Shown piece after piece: positions 9,265-18,006 of a stretch of 64,000 nucleotides of DNA. The notes under the pieces were generated by a model. It was not told where the DNA came from and made no database searches. It saw only the letters and a program-made list of their open reading frames with translations. Source of the stretch: Psychrobacter sp. PG1 (GTDB lineage: Bacteria > Pseudomonadota > Gammaproteobacteria > Pseudomonadales > Moraxellaceae); NCBI RefSeq assembly GCF_014897815.1, contig NZ_JABUZG010000055.1, positions 36,729-100,728 on the forward strand, given 5' to 3'. The translations under genes and the position numbers were made by a program. Numbering within the stretch: the first letter of the stretch is position 1; each line of letters begins with the position of its first letter.

Positions 9265-9629
9265 TTAATACCTTTAAGCAATTTATAAAATAGACAGATA
9301 CACTTGCCTATGTTATTCATACTCCCTATGAGTATAAATAATATATCCATTTTACAACACATACTTTGTCATATTCTTACGGTTCTGTAAAAGAACTACT
9401 AAGGTCAAAACGCTCATTTATGCACGCTAGCTAGTGAATACCAGTGATCTGTATGTAATTGTTTTAAATAATAATTTACATTGTTAATGGTATTTTTGGC
9501 TTGACTCTCTATTTTTTCATTAGGGTGAGTGTTAAATTGATATGACGTCTGTGGTTATCAAAGAATAGTAATGCCAGAATCATAGAGAAACACATGACTA
9601 CCGTGGCACAAGTGAATAACAATGTATTA
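9265..9629. other. intergenic region left of the MITE
   Basis: It is AT-rich with no supported gene. A tiny frame starts at ATG 9594 (M-T-T-V-A-Q-V-N-N-N-V-L) and is cut by the element that begins at 9630. If the element were removed it would still stop within about 20 codons, so there is no good evidence of a disrupted gene. Confidence 0.4.
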
Positions 9630-9906
9630 GGGCGTGTTGAACATTCACAAATGGGCACTGCTGATAGCTAAAATTGTTCCAGCCAAGGCGCAAGTCGAAG
9701 ATAATGTTAATACCTTAGCTAGAATTGCAACGTAGTATGGGGCAAATTTAGTATCAGCCCCGATATTAACAGAAGGGGACAGGACTCTTTTTTGCCGCTT
9801 CATTGTTAAAAAGAGACGCTTAGAATGACTAAACTTACTATTTTTAACGTCGAATCGCCTGAAAAATAGTCCCTGTCAGTGCCATGATCGAATGTTCAAC
9901 ACGCCC
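9630..9906. mobile_element. 277-bp MITE-like non-autonomous element
   Basis: It is bounded by perfect 17-bp terminal inverted repeats, GGGCGTGTTGAACATTC (9630-9646) and its reverse complement (9890-9906). Sub-terminal arms GGCACTG (9654-9660) and CAGTGCC (9877-9883) also pair, extending the repeat to about 31 bp with small bulges. Nested inside are an imperfect pair around GACAGGACT / AGTCCCTGTC and GTTAAAAA / TTTTTAAC, so one strand could fold into a long hairpin. No transposase frame is present and no clear target duplication is seen. The family is not recognised with certainty. Confidence 0.7.
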
Positions 9907-10115
9907 CAAGTGCTTCAAACAACCTAAACACTGCTGTTGTTCGGCACTATTACTGGTAATATTTGTATAACGGTATTGAATTTTTATATTACTATCATTA
10001 TTAGATAGACTATCGTTACCACCTGTTATGTCGCAGTTGAATAAATTTCCATACCATATCGTTTAAAATGGGCATACCAGTATCATTAACATGCTTTTAT
10101 GTTGAGGACAAAAAC

Positions 10116-11099
10116 ATGGCAGAGAAAAATTACTATGACATTTTAGGGGTCAAAAAAGACGCGTCAGCTGCAGATATTAAAAAAAGATACCGTAAGCTTG
10201 TGCGTCAATATCACCCTGATGTGAGCGATGATCCAGATGCAGACAATAAGATTGCTGAGATTAATAATGCTTACGAAACCATTAGAGATAAAGAAAAGCG
10301 TGCCGAATATGACGCCATGCTAGACAATCCCTTTGCTGGTCAAAGTGGTGGTTTTGGTGGTCAATATGCAAGTGGCGGGCAGGGCGGCTATCGCTGGGAA
10401 GATATCAAAGATCAGTTTGGTGAAGGCGAAGCTTATGGCGATGGTGGCTTCCGCTTCGATGACATCTTTTCGGCATTTGGTCGCGGTGCACGTGGTTCAG
10501 CTGGTGGACAATCGCAGCGTGGTGGTTTTGGCTCGCAAGATAGTAAAGGTCAAGATCAACATGCAGAGATTACGGTTGATTTGGCGTCCGTTTATAATGG
10601 CGACGACTACAGCATTAAGTTGAATGTCCCTATTCGTCAACCGAATGGCAGTGTCGAGTATGACAACAAAACGCTGAAAATTAAAATCCCTAAAGGCATT
10701 ATTGATGGCAAGCAAATTCGCCTAGCAGGGCAAGGTGCCGCTGGTATTGGTGGCGGTAAAAACGGCGATTTATTTTTAAAAGTAAAAATCCGTCATGCAG
10801 ACAATATCCGTATCGAAGGCGCTGATGTTTATCAAACCGTCAATATAGCGCCATGGGAAGCGGCGTTGGGTGAAAAAATCAACGTCAGTACGCCAGCTGG
10901 TACGCTTGCTGTGACTGTGCCTAAGAACAGCAAGTCTGGTAGCAATTTACGTCTAAAAGGTAAAGGTATCCCTGCTAAGCAAGCGGGTGATTTGTATCTA
11001 ACCTTAAACATCGTGAACCCTGATATCAGCACTGAGGCTGCGACCCAAGCTTATGAGCAACTAAAACAAGCCTTTGCCGATATCAATATTAGTCGTTAA
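10116..11099 (+). CDS. cbpA: curved-DNA-binding co-chaperone CbpA (DnaJ-like)
   Basis: CbpA is a type II J-protein co-chaperone of DnaK that also binds DNA as a nucleoid protein. It has an N-terminal J domain with H-P-D at 33-35, a Gly/Phe-rich linker (about 75-145, unusually Gly-rich) and two C-terminal beta domains with no zinc-finger cysteines. The ATG at 10116 has GAGGA 8 nt upstream and begins M-A-E-K-N-Y-Y-D-I-L-G-V; the 16 in-frame residues further upstream are not family-like. The next gene is its specific inhibitor CbpM, which confirms the assignment over DnaJ. Confidence 0.93.
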   Translation: MAEKNYYDILGVKKDASAADIKKRYRKLVRQYHPDVSDDPDADNKIAEINNAYETIRDKEKRAEYDAMLDNPFAGQSGGFGGQYASGGQGGYRWEDIKDQFGEGEAYGDGGFRFDDIFSAFGRGARGSAGGQSQRGGFGSQDSKGQDQHAEITVDLASVYNGDDYSIKLNVPIRQPNGSVEYDNKTLKIKIPKGIIDGKQIRLAGQGAAGIGGGKNGDLFLKVKIRHADNIRIEGADVYQTVNIAPWEAALGEKINVSTPAGTLAVTVPKNSKSGSNLRLKGKGIPAKQAGDLYLTLNIVNPDISTEAATQAYEQLKQAFADINISR

Positions 11100-11191
11100 T
11101 GGCCACCAAAAATTACTCACATTGAAACACTGTAATAGAGATGAAGACCATACGATAACGATGAAATAAAGAGCAAACGAGGATAATAGCT

Positions 11192-11515
11192 ATGAAACAC
11201 TCGCCTGAATTTACCGACATTATCATGAGCTTGGATGAGCTGGTATCTGCCTGTGGCCAAGAGCGCCAATGGGTCATCGAATTGATTGAAGAGGACATCA
11301 TCGAATATGATGTGCCGGAACGTGAGCAGTTCACTGGTTATCAGCTGACGACAGTGCGCCGTGCCTCGCGCCTTAGCCGCGACTTTGAAGCCAGTGTTCC
11401 TGCGATTGGCTTGATACTTGAGCTATTGGATGAGCTCGAACAATTACGCCAATTTAAACGCCAATTAGACATGCAGACACCAGTGATTGAAATTGAAATC
11501 GATCATTTAAAATAA
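11192..11515 (+). CDS. cbpM: chaperone modulatory protein CbpM
   Basis: CbpM binds the J domain of CbpA and blocks its co-chaperone and DNA-binding activity. The 107 residues are a single MerR-like helical domain: S-L-D-E-L-V-S-A-C-G followed by the E-E-D-I-I-E-Y-D-V-P-E segment and R-R-A-S-R-L-S-R-D-F-E, ending in a leucine-rich helix. It lies 92 bp after cbpA on the same strand and is closed by a strong terminator, so the two form an operon. Confidence 0.88.
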   Translation: MKHSPEFTDIIMSLDELVSACGQERQWVIELIEEDIIEYDVPEREQFTGYQLTTVRRASRLSRDFEASVPAIGLILELLDELEQLRQFKRQLDMQTPVIEIEIDHLK

Positions 11516-11553
11516 CTTATTTCCCCTTTATTCAGTACATAAAAAATCAGCAC

Positions 11554-11587
11554 AAAAAAAGGGTCTCTAAAATGAGACCCTTTTTTT
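11554..11587. terminator. bidirectional terminator between cbpM and sstT copy 1
   Basis: A-run, GGGTCTC-(6 nt)-GAGACCC, T-run. It serves the convergent cbpAM and sstT genes. Confidence 0.9.
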
Positions 11588-11607
11588 GCAAATAATATAT
11601 TTAGCGT

Positions 11608-12810
11608 TTAACGCGCATATTTTGGATCAGCGGCTGCGGTAAACAGTACATCCGTTGAGGAGTTCAACGCCGTTTCTGCCGAATCTTGTATCACACCAAT
11701 GATAAAGCCAATCGCAACCACTTGCATGGCGATATCGTTTGGAATATTAAATAAGCTTGCTGCTAATGGTATAAGCAATAATGAACCACCAGCGACACCA
11801 GAGGCACCGCAGGCGCTAATGGTTGCAACCAAACTGAGTAGCAGTGCTGAGGCAAAGGTCACTTCAATACCGAGTGTATGCGCGGCTGCAAGCGTTAAGA
11901 CGTTAATCGTAATCGCCGCGCCGGCCATATTAATGGTCGCACCCAGTGGAATCGTCACCGAATAAGTATCTTCGTGTAGACCCAGTTTGCGGGCAAGGTT
12001 CATATTGACCGGAATGTTGGCGGCCGAGCTACGCGTAAAGAATGCGGTAATCCCTGACTCACGCAAGCACTTGAATACTAGCGGATAAGGGTTTTTGCCC
12101 GTTTTGATCAGTACAATAATAGGATTGGCAATCAAAGCGATAAATAGCATACAACCGACCAGTACCATCAAGATACGCGCATAACCTGCCAAAGCCGCAA
12201 AGCCTGTCTCAGCGACGGTGTTGGCGACCAAACCCAAGATACCAAAAGGTGCTAGGGCAATGACCCACTTCACCACTTGGGAGATGGCATCAGAAAAATC
12301 ACCGACCACAGTGCGTGTGGTATCACTGGCTTGGCGCAGTGCGAAACCGATGATAATTGCCCACGCTAAAATACCAATATAGTTGGCTTCAGCGATGGCA
12401 TTAACAGGATTGGCGACCAGATTTAGTAGTAGATTGGTCAGTACTTCTTTGAGGTTGGCTGGTGGGACTTGCTCAATTGTGGCGTTGACCAATACCAGTT
12501 CTGTCGGGAATAAAAAGCTCGCGCCAACTGCCGTTAGTGCGGCTAAAAAAGTGCCAAACATATACATGATGAGCACAGGCTTGACGTAAACTTCATTACC
12601 GCTGCGATGTTGGCTAATGGCCGCCATGACCAACACAAATACCAGTATCGGTGCGACGGCTTTTAGTGCGCCCACGAATAAGGTACCCAATAATCCTAAG
12701 GCAATACCGATATCTGGTGCCAACCAACCTATCAATACTCCCGCTATCAAACCGATAATAATAAGTGGTACTAGACCAATGCGCTTATACATCGCAAAAA
12801 ATGAATACAT
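11608..12810 (-). CDS. sstT: serine/threonine:Na+ symporter SstT, copy 1
   Basis: SstT imports serine and threonine with sodium. The 400 residues have the dicarboxylate/amino acid:cation symporter (DAACS) fold: hydrophobic helices, the serine-rich hairpin motif [13 protein letters not shown], the N-M-A-G-A-A-I-T motif of helix 7, and a second hairpin with [10 protein letters not shown]. It is followed upstream on the same strand by a second copy of exactly equal length and about 80% identity by eye. A bidirectional-type terminator separates the copies, so each is probably its own transcription unit. Compared with copy 2 it has S-A-C-G-A-S-G in place of S-A-G-G-T-S-G in the second hairpin. Confidence 0.92.
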   Translation of the reverse strand: MYSFFAMYKRIGLVPLIIIGLIAGVLIGWLAPDIGIALGLLGTLFVGALKAVAPILVFVLVMAAISQHRSGNEVYVKPVLIMYMFGTFLAALTAVGASFLFPTELVLVNATIEQVPPANLKEVLTNLLLNLVANPVNAIAEANYIGILAWAIIIGFALRQASDTTRTVVGDFSDAISQVVKWVIALAPFGILGLVANTVAETGFAALAGYARILMVLVGCMLFIALIANPIIVLIKTGKNPYPLVFKCLRESGITAFFTRSSAANIPVNMNLARKLGLHEDTYSVTIPLGATINMAGAAITINVLTLAAAHTLGIEVTFASALLLSLVATISACGASGVAGGSLLLIPLAASLFNIPNDIAMQVVAIGFIIGVIQDSAETALNSSTDVLFTAAADPKYAR

Positions 12811-12935
12811 CCTTACCCCGACAATCTAATGAATAATAAAAGAGATCAAGCCATTTTATATTTTTTGCTTTACTAGTCTCATACTCGTATAAAGGTAAGA
12901 TTCGTAAAACAGAATAAATTGGGTAAATTATAACC

Positions 12936-12963
12936 AAAAAAAGGGCCGTTAAGCCCTTTTTTT
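12936..12963. terminator. terminator between the two sstT copies
   Basis: A-run, GGGC-(6 nt)-GCCC, T-run. It lies just past the stop of copy 2 on the minus strand. Confidence 0.85.
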
Positions 12964-13019
12964 ATTTTTATACCTATTAATTTAAGATGATTGGTTTGTT
13001 ATGGTCATCTCAAGTGATA

Positions 13020-14222
13020 TTAGCGCGCATATTTTGGATCAGCTGCAGCAGTAAATAATACGTCAGTTGACGAGTTCAAGGCGGTCTCTGCGGAGTCTTG
13101 CAGCACACTAATAATAAAGCCAATAGCCACCACTTGAAGCGCAATATCATCAGGAATGTTGAATAAACTGGCCGCCAAAGGAATGAGTAGTAATGAGCCA
13201 CCAGCGACGCCAGAGGTGCCACCAGCACTAATCGTAGCGACTAGACTTAGCAGTAATGCTGAGCCAAAGGTAACTTCAATACCCAAAGTATGCGCCGCTG
13301 CAAGGGTTAACACATTAATAGTAATCGCTGCACCTGCCATATTAATAGTAGCGCCTAATGGCAGGGTGACTGAATAAGTATTTTCATGTAACCCTAATTT
13401 GCTGGCAAGGTTCATATTGATAGGAATGTTGGCAGCAGAGCTACGGGTAAAAAACGCAGTAATACCAGATTCACGTAAGCAGGTGAATACCAGTGGATAA
13501 GGGTTTTTACCCGTTTTGAAATATACGAGGAGAGGGTTAGTCACTAAAGCAATAAACAACATACAGCCTATCAGTACTAGCAAAATTCGTGCATAGCCCA
13601 ATAGCGCAGCAAAGCCAGTATCAGCGACGGTATTGGCGACTAATCCCAAGATACCAAAAGGTGCTAGCGCGATGACCCATTTGACTACTTTTGAGATGGC
13701 ATCTGCAATGTCATTGACAGTGCTGCGAGTCGTCTCGCCAGCTTGTCGTAGCGCAATACCCATAATAACGGCCCAAGCTAATATACCGATATAGTTAGCA
13801 TTGGCTAGGGCAGCAACTGGATTGGCGACTAGACTGAGTAATAAATTGTTAAATACTTCCTTTAAGTTTGCTGGCGGTACTTGCTCGATGGTCGCATTCA
13901 CTAACGTCAATTCGGTTGGGAATAAAAAGCTGGCACCAACAGCGACCAAAGCGGCTATAAAAGTGCCTATCAGATATAAAAACAGCACCGGTTTTACATA
14001 GACCTTATTACCGCTACGATGTTGACAGATAGCTGCCATCACTAAGAAAAATACCAGTATAGGGGCAACGGCTTTTAGGGCACCTACGAACAGAGTCCCC
14101 AAAATACCTAAGGCAATACCTACACTTGGCGCTAGCCATCCTATCAAAGTACCTAGTACTAAACCGATAACAATCAGCGTTACCAATCCGATTCGTTGGT
14201 ACATCGCTATTAATGAATGCAT
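13020..14222 (-). CDS. sstT: serine/threonine:Na+ symporter SstT, copy 2
   Basis: This is a tandem paralogue of the gene at 11608-12810, with the same 400-residue length, the same motifs ([21 protein letters not shown]) and an identical C-terminal tail of more than 20 residues. Differences are spread along the protein, mostly conservative changes in membrane helices, plus local clusters such as residues 1-30 and 135-175. This points to an older duplication kept under selection. A hairpin (14313-14343) lies in its upstream region. The substrate is assigned by family; the copies may differ in affinity or regulation. Confidence 0.9.
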   Translation of the reverse strand: MHSLIAMYQRIGLVTLIVIGLVLGTLIGWLAPSVGIALGILGTLFVGALKAVAPILVFFLVMAAICQHRSGNKVYVKPVLFLYLIGTFIAALVAVGASFLFPTELTLVNATIEQVPPANLKEVFNNLLLSLVANPVAALANANYIGILAWAVIMGIALRQAGETTRSTVNDIADAISKVVKWVIALAPFGILGLVANTVADTGFAALLGYARILLVLIGCMLFIALVTNPLLVYFKTGKNPYPLVFTCLRESGITAFFTRSSAANIPINMNLASKLGLHENTYSVTLPLGATINMAGAAITINVLTLAAAHTLGIEVTFGSALLLSLVATISAGGTSGVAGGSLLLIPLAASLFNIPDDIALQVVAIGFIISVLQDSAETALNSSTDVLFTAAADPKYAR

Positions 14223-14312
14223 TTTTACCCCTTTAGTCTATTTGGAAATAAATATTAGCTTAACAATCGTTAGCTTAACGACCGAAGGATGTTAGCATTT
14301 TTTGTGATAAGC

Positions 14313-14343
14313 GCCTACTGACTGATTTTATAAGGCAGTAGGC
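14313..14343. other. hairpin upstream of sstT copy 2
   Basis: A perfect 8-bp stem GCCTACTG / CAGTAGGC is separated by 15 nt, about 90 nt before the sstT start on the minus strand. No T-run follows in either direction, so it is not an obvious terminator. It could be a leader structure or an operator. Confidence 0.45.
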
Positions 14344-14393
14344 AATAACGTACTTATAAGCCTCTAAGAATTTTAAAAGTCGACATTTAAGCA

Positions 14394-14425
14394 CAAAAAA
14401 ACGCCATGACTGGCGTTTGATTTTG
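14394..14425 (-). terminator. terminator of pepA-holC
   Basis: On the minus strand AACGCCA-(4 nt)-TGGCGTT runs into a T-run. It is immediately downstream of the holC stop. Confidence 0.85.
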
Positions 14426-14435
14426 TAATAGAAGA

Positions 14436-14924
14436 TTAAACTTTGAAATGGGTAAGCTCATAGCCGAGTTGCTGGTAATGCTTATATTTAGCGCGTCCTG
14501 CCTCAGTGCTGACATTATCAGGTTTGATAAGCTCTAAAATACGAGTTGGCAATGTATTGCTGGTAGCATTTATATAGTCATTAATGGGACGTATCGTAGT
14601 ATTGAGTACGATCCCTTTAAAGTCGGCTGGCATATAGCTGGCAAGCAACACTGGTGCTAATAATTGATTATTAATATCAGTATGAACACCGTCAATATCG
14701 GCGCCTTCAGGATTAGAATCTAAAAGGCGTTGATGCGGTATAAAGCTCGTATCGTCTTGTGCCCAAAGGGCTTCATCAAGCGTCGACAGCAATGCATCGT
14801 TTTTTTCGATAAGAATCAATAACGACTGGCTGCTTTTATTGAGCGCCGTCTGGGTCAGCTGACAAATAAAGCCCAAGAAATCTTGGGCTTTATTCTCAGT
14901 TAATACATAAAAGCTAACTTTCAT
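14436..14924 (-). CDS. holC: DNA polymerase III subunit chi
   Basis: HolC links the clamp loader to single-strand binding protein. The 162-residue protein starts M-K-V-S-F-Y-V-L-T and contains the L-x-x-x-L-W-A-Q-D-D-T-S-F-I-P-H segment with D-D-x-x-F-x-P-H, typical of chi, and a later P-x-L-L-A-S-Y-like stretch. It is somewhat longer than E. coli HolC (147). It sits 36 bp after pepA, the same order as in E. coli (pepA-holC), which supports the call. valS does not follow. Confidence 0.88.
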   Translation of the reverse strand: MKVSFYVLTENKAQDFLGFICQLTQTALNKSSQSLLILIEKNDALLSTLDEALWAQDDTSFIPHQRLLDSNPEGADIDGVHTDINNQLLAPVLLASYMPADFKGIVLNTTIRPINDYINATSNTLPTRILELIKPDNVSTEAGRAKYKHYQQLGYELTHFKV

Positions 14925-14960
14925 AAAGTGGTTTTCATTGAATGGTGATTCATCAATAGA

Positions 14961-16640
14961 TTATGCCATATTTGCGCTATTTTTTAGGTATTGCATGAAT
15001 AATGGCACTGGACGACCAGTCGCGGCTTTGTCTTGACCTGAAACCCATGCCGTACCAGCGATGTCTAAATGCGCCCATGCTTGACCTTCTTCGATGAAGC
15101 GCGATAAGAAACAGGCAGCAGTCACAGCGCCCGCACCTTTACCACCGATATTTTGAATATCAGCGATAGGCGAGTCAATCTGCGCTTGATATTCGTCATC
15201 CATCGGCATGTGCCAGATTAGGTCGCCCGATAAGTTACTGGCGTTTTCTAAGTCAAACAACACATCTTCGTCATTACTAAAGACTGCCGAGCGTACATGA
15301 CCCAACGCAACCACACAAGCACCAGTCAAGGTTGCGACATCAATGATGGCTTTTGGCTGATAATACTTCTGCACGTAGCATAAGGTATCGCACAATACTA
15401 AACGACCTTCAGCATCGGTATTCAGGATTTCAACGGACTTACCGTTCATTGCTATGATGATATCGCCAGGGCGCGTTGCCTCTCCTGATGGCATATTTTC
15501 AGCACAAGCTAGGGCACCGACGACATTGATCGGTAGACGCGCTTCACATAATGCTTTTAGAGTACCAAGTACCGCAGCAGAACCGCCCATATCAAATTTC
15601 ATCTCATCCATCGCCGCACCCGGCTTGATTGAGATACCACCTGAATCGAAGGTAACACCTTTACCGACTAAGACGATAGGGGCATCATCGTGTGCACTTT
15701 GGGCATTGTCTTCGCTATTCTGTTCAGCATTTTTAGCGGCTTTTTTGCTAGCAGCTTTGGTTGGTAATTTATCAGCCAACGCTTTTAGACCGCCAGCGAC
15801 TTTTGCGCTGTTGGTGGTGGCTTTGCTAATATCGCTATCAGTATTGGCGCTAAAGTTAGACTTGCCGCGATACTCCATGAGTACCAGTTTGCCTTCTTTG
15901 GTAGAGCCTTGCGCGACCGATAAGAAGCAGTTCATACCCAGTGCTGACATCTCGTCTTCACCAAGTACCGTTACTTTTAAGAGGTCAGGATAAGTGGCTG
16001 CCAATTCTTGTGCTTGTTCTGCCATATATGCTGGGAAACAGATGTTACCCGGCTCATTGGCAACATCACGGGTCAAGCTTTGACCAGTAAAGACCGCTTG
16101 TGCAAAGTCTAACGAATCTTCTAAAGATGGCTCTGCCAATAAGTAGATATCCGTTAAAACAGGCGTTTGCTGCTCAGATTTGTACTTGTCAAAACGATAG
16201 CTTGCTGCCAGTAGGCTCAGCGCAAATTGGCTAAACTGGTTTTCTTCTAAGCTATCGCCCAGCACTACAGTGATAGAGTCGACGCGTTTTTGGGTGCTCT
16301 TATAAATGGTCTTAGCAATTTTTTCTAGAACGCTATGACGCAATTTATCAACATTACCCACACCGACCAATAATAGCTGTACTGGATTTTCTTTGGTGGT
16401 TTTCTTATCACCCGCTAGCGCATAGTCAGCGACGGTTTCGCAAGCTTTGCCGTTAAAGTGCGATACTTCAATCAATTGCTCAATACGGGTTTGATAATCG
16501 CTCAATACTGACTCAGCTAAGATATTTTTTTGATCATCGATTAAGACGACGAGGCAGGCCGCGTCTTTACTTTTCGCTTCTTTTTTGAGGATTTTTTGCG
16601 TATGGGTTTTTGGCAGTGTTTGGGTTAATTTAATATTCAT
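14961..16640 (-). CDS. pepA: leucyl (cytosol) aminopeptidase
   Basis: PepA is a two-metal M17 aminopeptidase; in E. coli it also binds DNA in Xer recombination. Visible are the metal/catalytic motifs V-G-K-G-V-T-F-D-S-G-G-I-S-I-K-P, the D-M-G-G-S-A-A-V segment and N-T-D-A-E-G-R-L-V-L. The protein is long (559 against about 500) because of a roughly 58-residue Ala/Lys/Glu/Asp-rich insertion (about 261-318) between the strand M-E-Y-R-G-K and the first catalytic motif. Usually only a few residues lie there. The gene is cotranscribed with holC. Confidence 0.93.
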   Translation of the reverse strand: MNIKLTQTLPKTHTQKILKKEAKSKDAACLVVLIDDQKNILAESVLSDYQTRIEQLIEVSHFNGKACETVADYALAGDKKTTKENPVQLLLVGVGNVDKLRHSVLEKIAKTIYKSTQKRVDSITVVLGDSLEENQFSQFALSLLAASYRFDKYKSEQQTPVLTDIYLLAEPSLEDSLDFAQAVFTGQSLTRDVANEPGNICFPAYMAEQAQELAATYPDLLKVTVLGEDEMSALGMNCFLSVAQGSTKEGKLVLMEYRGKSNFSANTDSDISKATTNSAKVAGGLKALADKLPTKAASKKAAKNAEQNSEDNAQSAHDDAPIVLVGKGVTFDSGGISIKPGAAMDEMKFDMGGSAAVLGTLKALCEARLPINVVGALACAENMPSGEATRPGDIIIAMNGKSVEILNTDAEGRLVLCDTLCYVQKYYQPKAIIDVATLTGACVVALGHVRSAVFSNDEDVLFDLENASNLSGDLIWHMPMDDEYQAQIDSPIADIQNIGGKGAGAVTAACFLSRFIEEGQAWAHLDIAGTAWVSGQDKAATGRPVPLFMQYLKNSANMA

Positions 16641-16827
16641 ATATTTATCCTTATTGGGGTTATGACATTATAGTTATGACGTTAACGCTATGAAAATGGC
16701 AGATTTTTTTAATTGCTGATACCTGTTAAATTATCAGATTGTTTGGCCAATCAAGCAATCGCAATAGTGTAGCATATTGCGAGGTGAGTGCGCAGTGAGC
16801 AAGGTTGTCATGGGTTCGAACCGCTTA

Positions 16828-17448
16828 TTAGCTATTAACTAACTCATCGGTTGCTACTAAAGCGGCAAATCTATCTTGCAGTGCTGCCATGGCGGTAGCA
16901 TGCATGGTATCAGCGCTGATTTTCTCTTTTTTATAGTCAGGCAGGTCGCGAGTGGCACAAGCATCATGGCAAACAAAACTGTCAAAGCCTAAATCAAAGG
17001 CGGCTCTCACGCTTGAGCTAACACACATATGACTCATAAAACCTGCAAAAATAATTTGCTGTTTTTGTGCAGCTGAAATAAGCGCTTGCAGCTGGGTATC
17101 ATGAAACGCATTGGGATTTTTTTTGACGATGACGGTTTCGCCATCCTTTGGTTGTAATTCAGCGGTAATCTCGACGTTAGATGATAAAGGATCAAAAACA
17201 TTGCCATTATCTGCGCCGTGATGGGCGATATGGAAGACAGGGACGTTCTGTTTACGAGCTTTATCTAGCAATAGACGCGCATTTGCAATGGCGTTCGTAC
17301 CAGCTTGCCCCAATGGCATCGCCCCATCGACATATTCGTTTTGATAATCAATAAAAACCACGGCGCAATTTGACCAATCGAGCGTATCAAATTGACCGCC
17401 AGCAAGTTCAAGTAAAGTAGAAGGGGTAGAACCGAGTTTATTTGTCAT
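16828..17448 (-). CDS. isochorismatase-family cysteine hydrolase
   Basis: This is a cytoplasmic alpha/beta hydrolase of the isochorismatase-like (nicotinamidase-related) superfamily. The expected triad is present: Asp in V-F-I-D-Y-Q-N-E-Y, Lys in V-K-K-N-P-N-A-F, and Cys in F-M-S-H-M-C-V-S-S-S-V-R-A-A. The cis-peptide region before the cysteine (G-F-M-S-H) fits the subfamily of unknown substrate often annotated as cysteine hydrolase. The 206 residues are a normal length. No pathway context; the gene is alone. Confidence 0.85.
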   Translation of the reverse strand: MTNKLGSTPSTLLELAGGQFDTLDWSNCAVVFIDYQNEYVDGAMPLGQAGTNAIANARLLLDKARKQNVPVFHIAHHGADNGNVFDPLSSNVEITAELQPKDGETVIVKKNPNAFHDTQLQALISAAQKQQIIFAGFMSHMCVSSSVRAAFDLGFDSFVCHDACATRDLPDYKKEKISADTMHATAMAALQDRFAALVATDELVNS

Positions 17449-18006
17449 TAATATTCTCCATTGGGCGAGCTAATTAGGAATTTTTAGTTTTCTCAGTTTA
17501 ACAAGTAATTCTAATGGTGCGAGGGCAGTGATACGAATGACACACAAAGGTTTCCAAATGACATCAAGTAAAAAGGTCGTGCAAAGACTTAATAAAAAGG
17601 CTTCTTAGATAAGACAAACTAATGAGTTAAATGCTCGTTATCCTTTTCATAATCCTTTTCATATCTTATCTATTATTAGTGAGCCATACAGCGTTATAGC
17701 AAGATGGACGCAATGTTTGCAAACACATTTCACAGCCATTTTTGAGCAAAATATGCTAGGATTAGCGGTTATCTTTATCGCTAATTTTTACAGCATGTCG
17801 CTAACCCGTCTCGCAGATATTTTCATATTTTTTGCCGTTGCTTTTAAGGCTGTTTAAGTATCTGATTGAGCAGCACGGTCTTGTATTTCTATTGTCCAGT
17901 TATCGGTATCAGCTATTGTATTTAGAGCGGTCCATAATTGTCAGTGTTTGCCAATAAAGCTGCGATAAATCGTGCGACTATCAACCTTTTTAAAAGAGTG
18001 CCCATT
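17449..18006. other. divergent intergenic region upstream of lptF
   Basis: It separates the hydrolase gene (minus) and lptFG (plus). It is AT-rich. No RNA gene, repeat or firm promoter recognised. Confidence 0.4.

Noticed and set aside
9594-9670. Short frame M-T-T-V-A-Q... as a gene disrupted by the MITE
   Set aside because: Joining the flanks gives only about 20 codons, with no recognisable protein.
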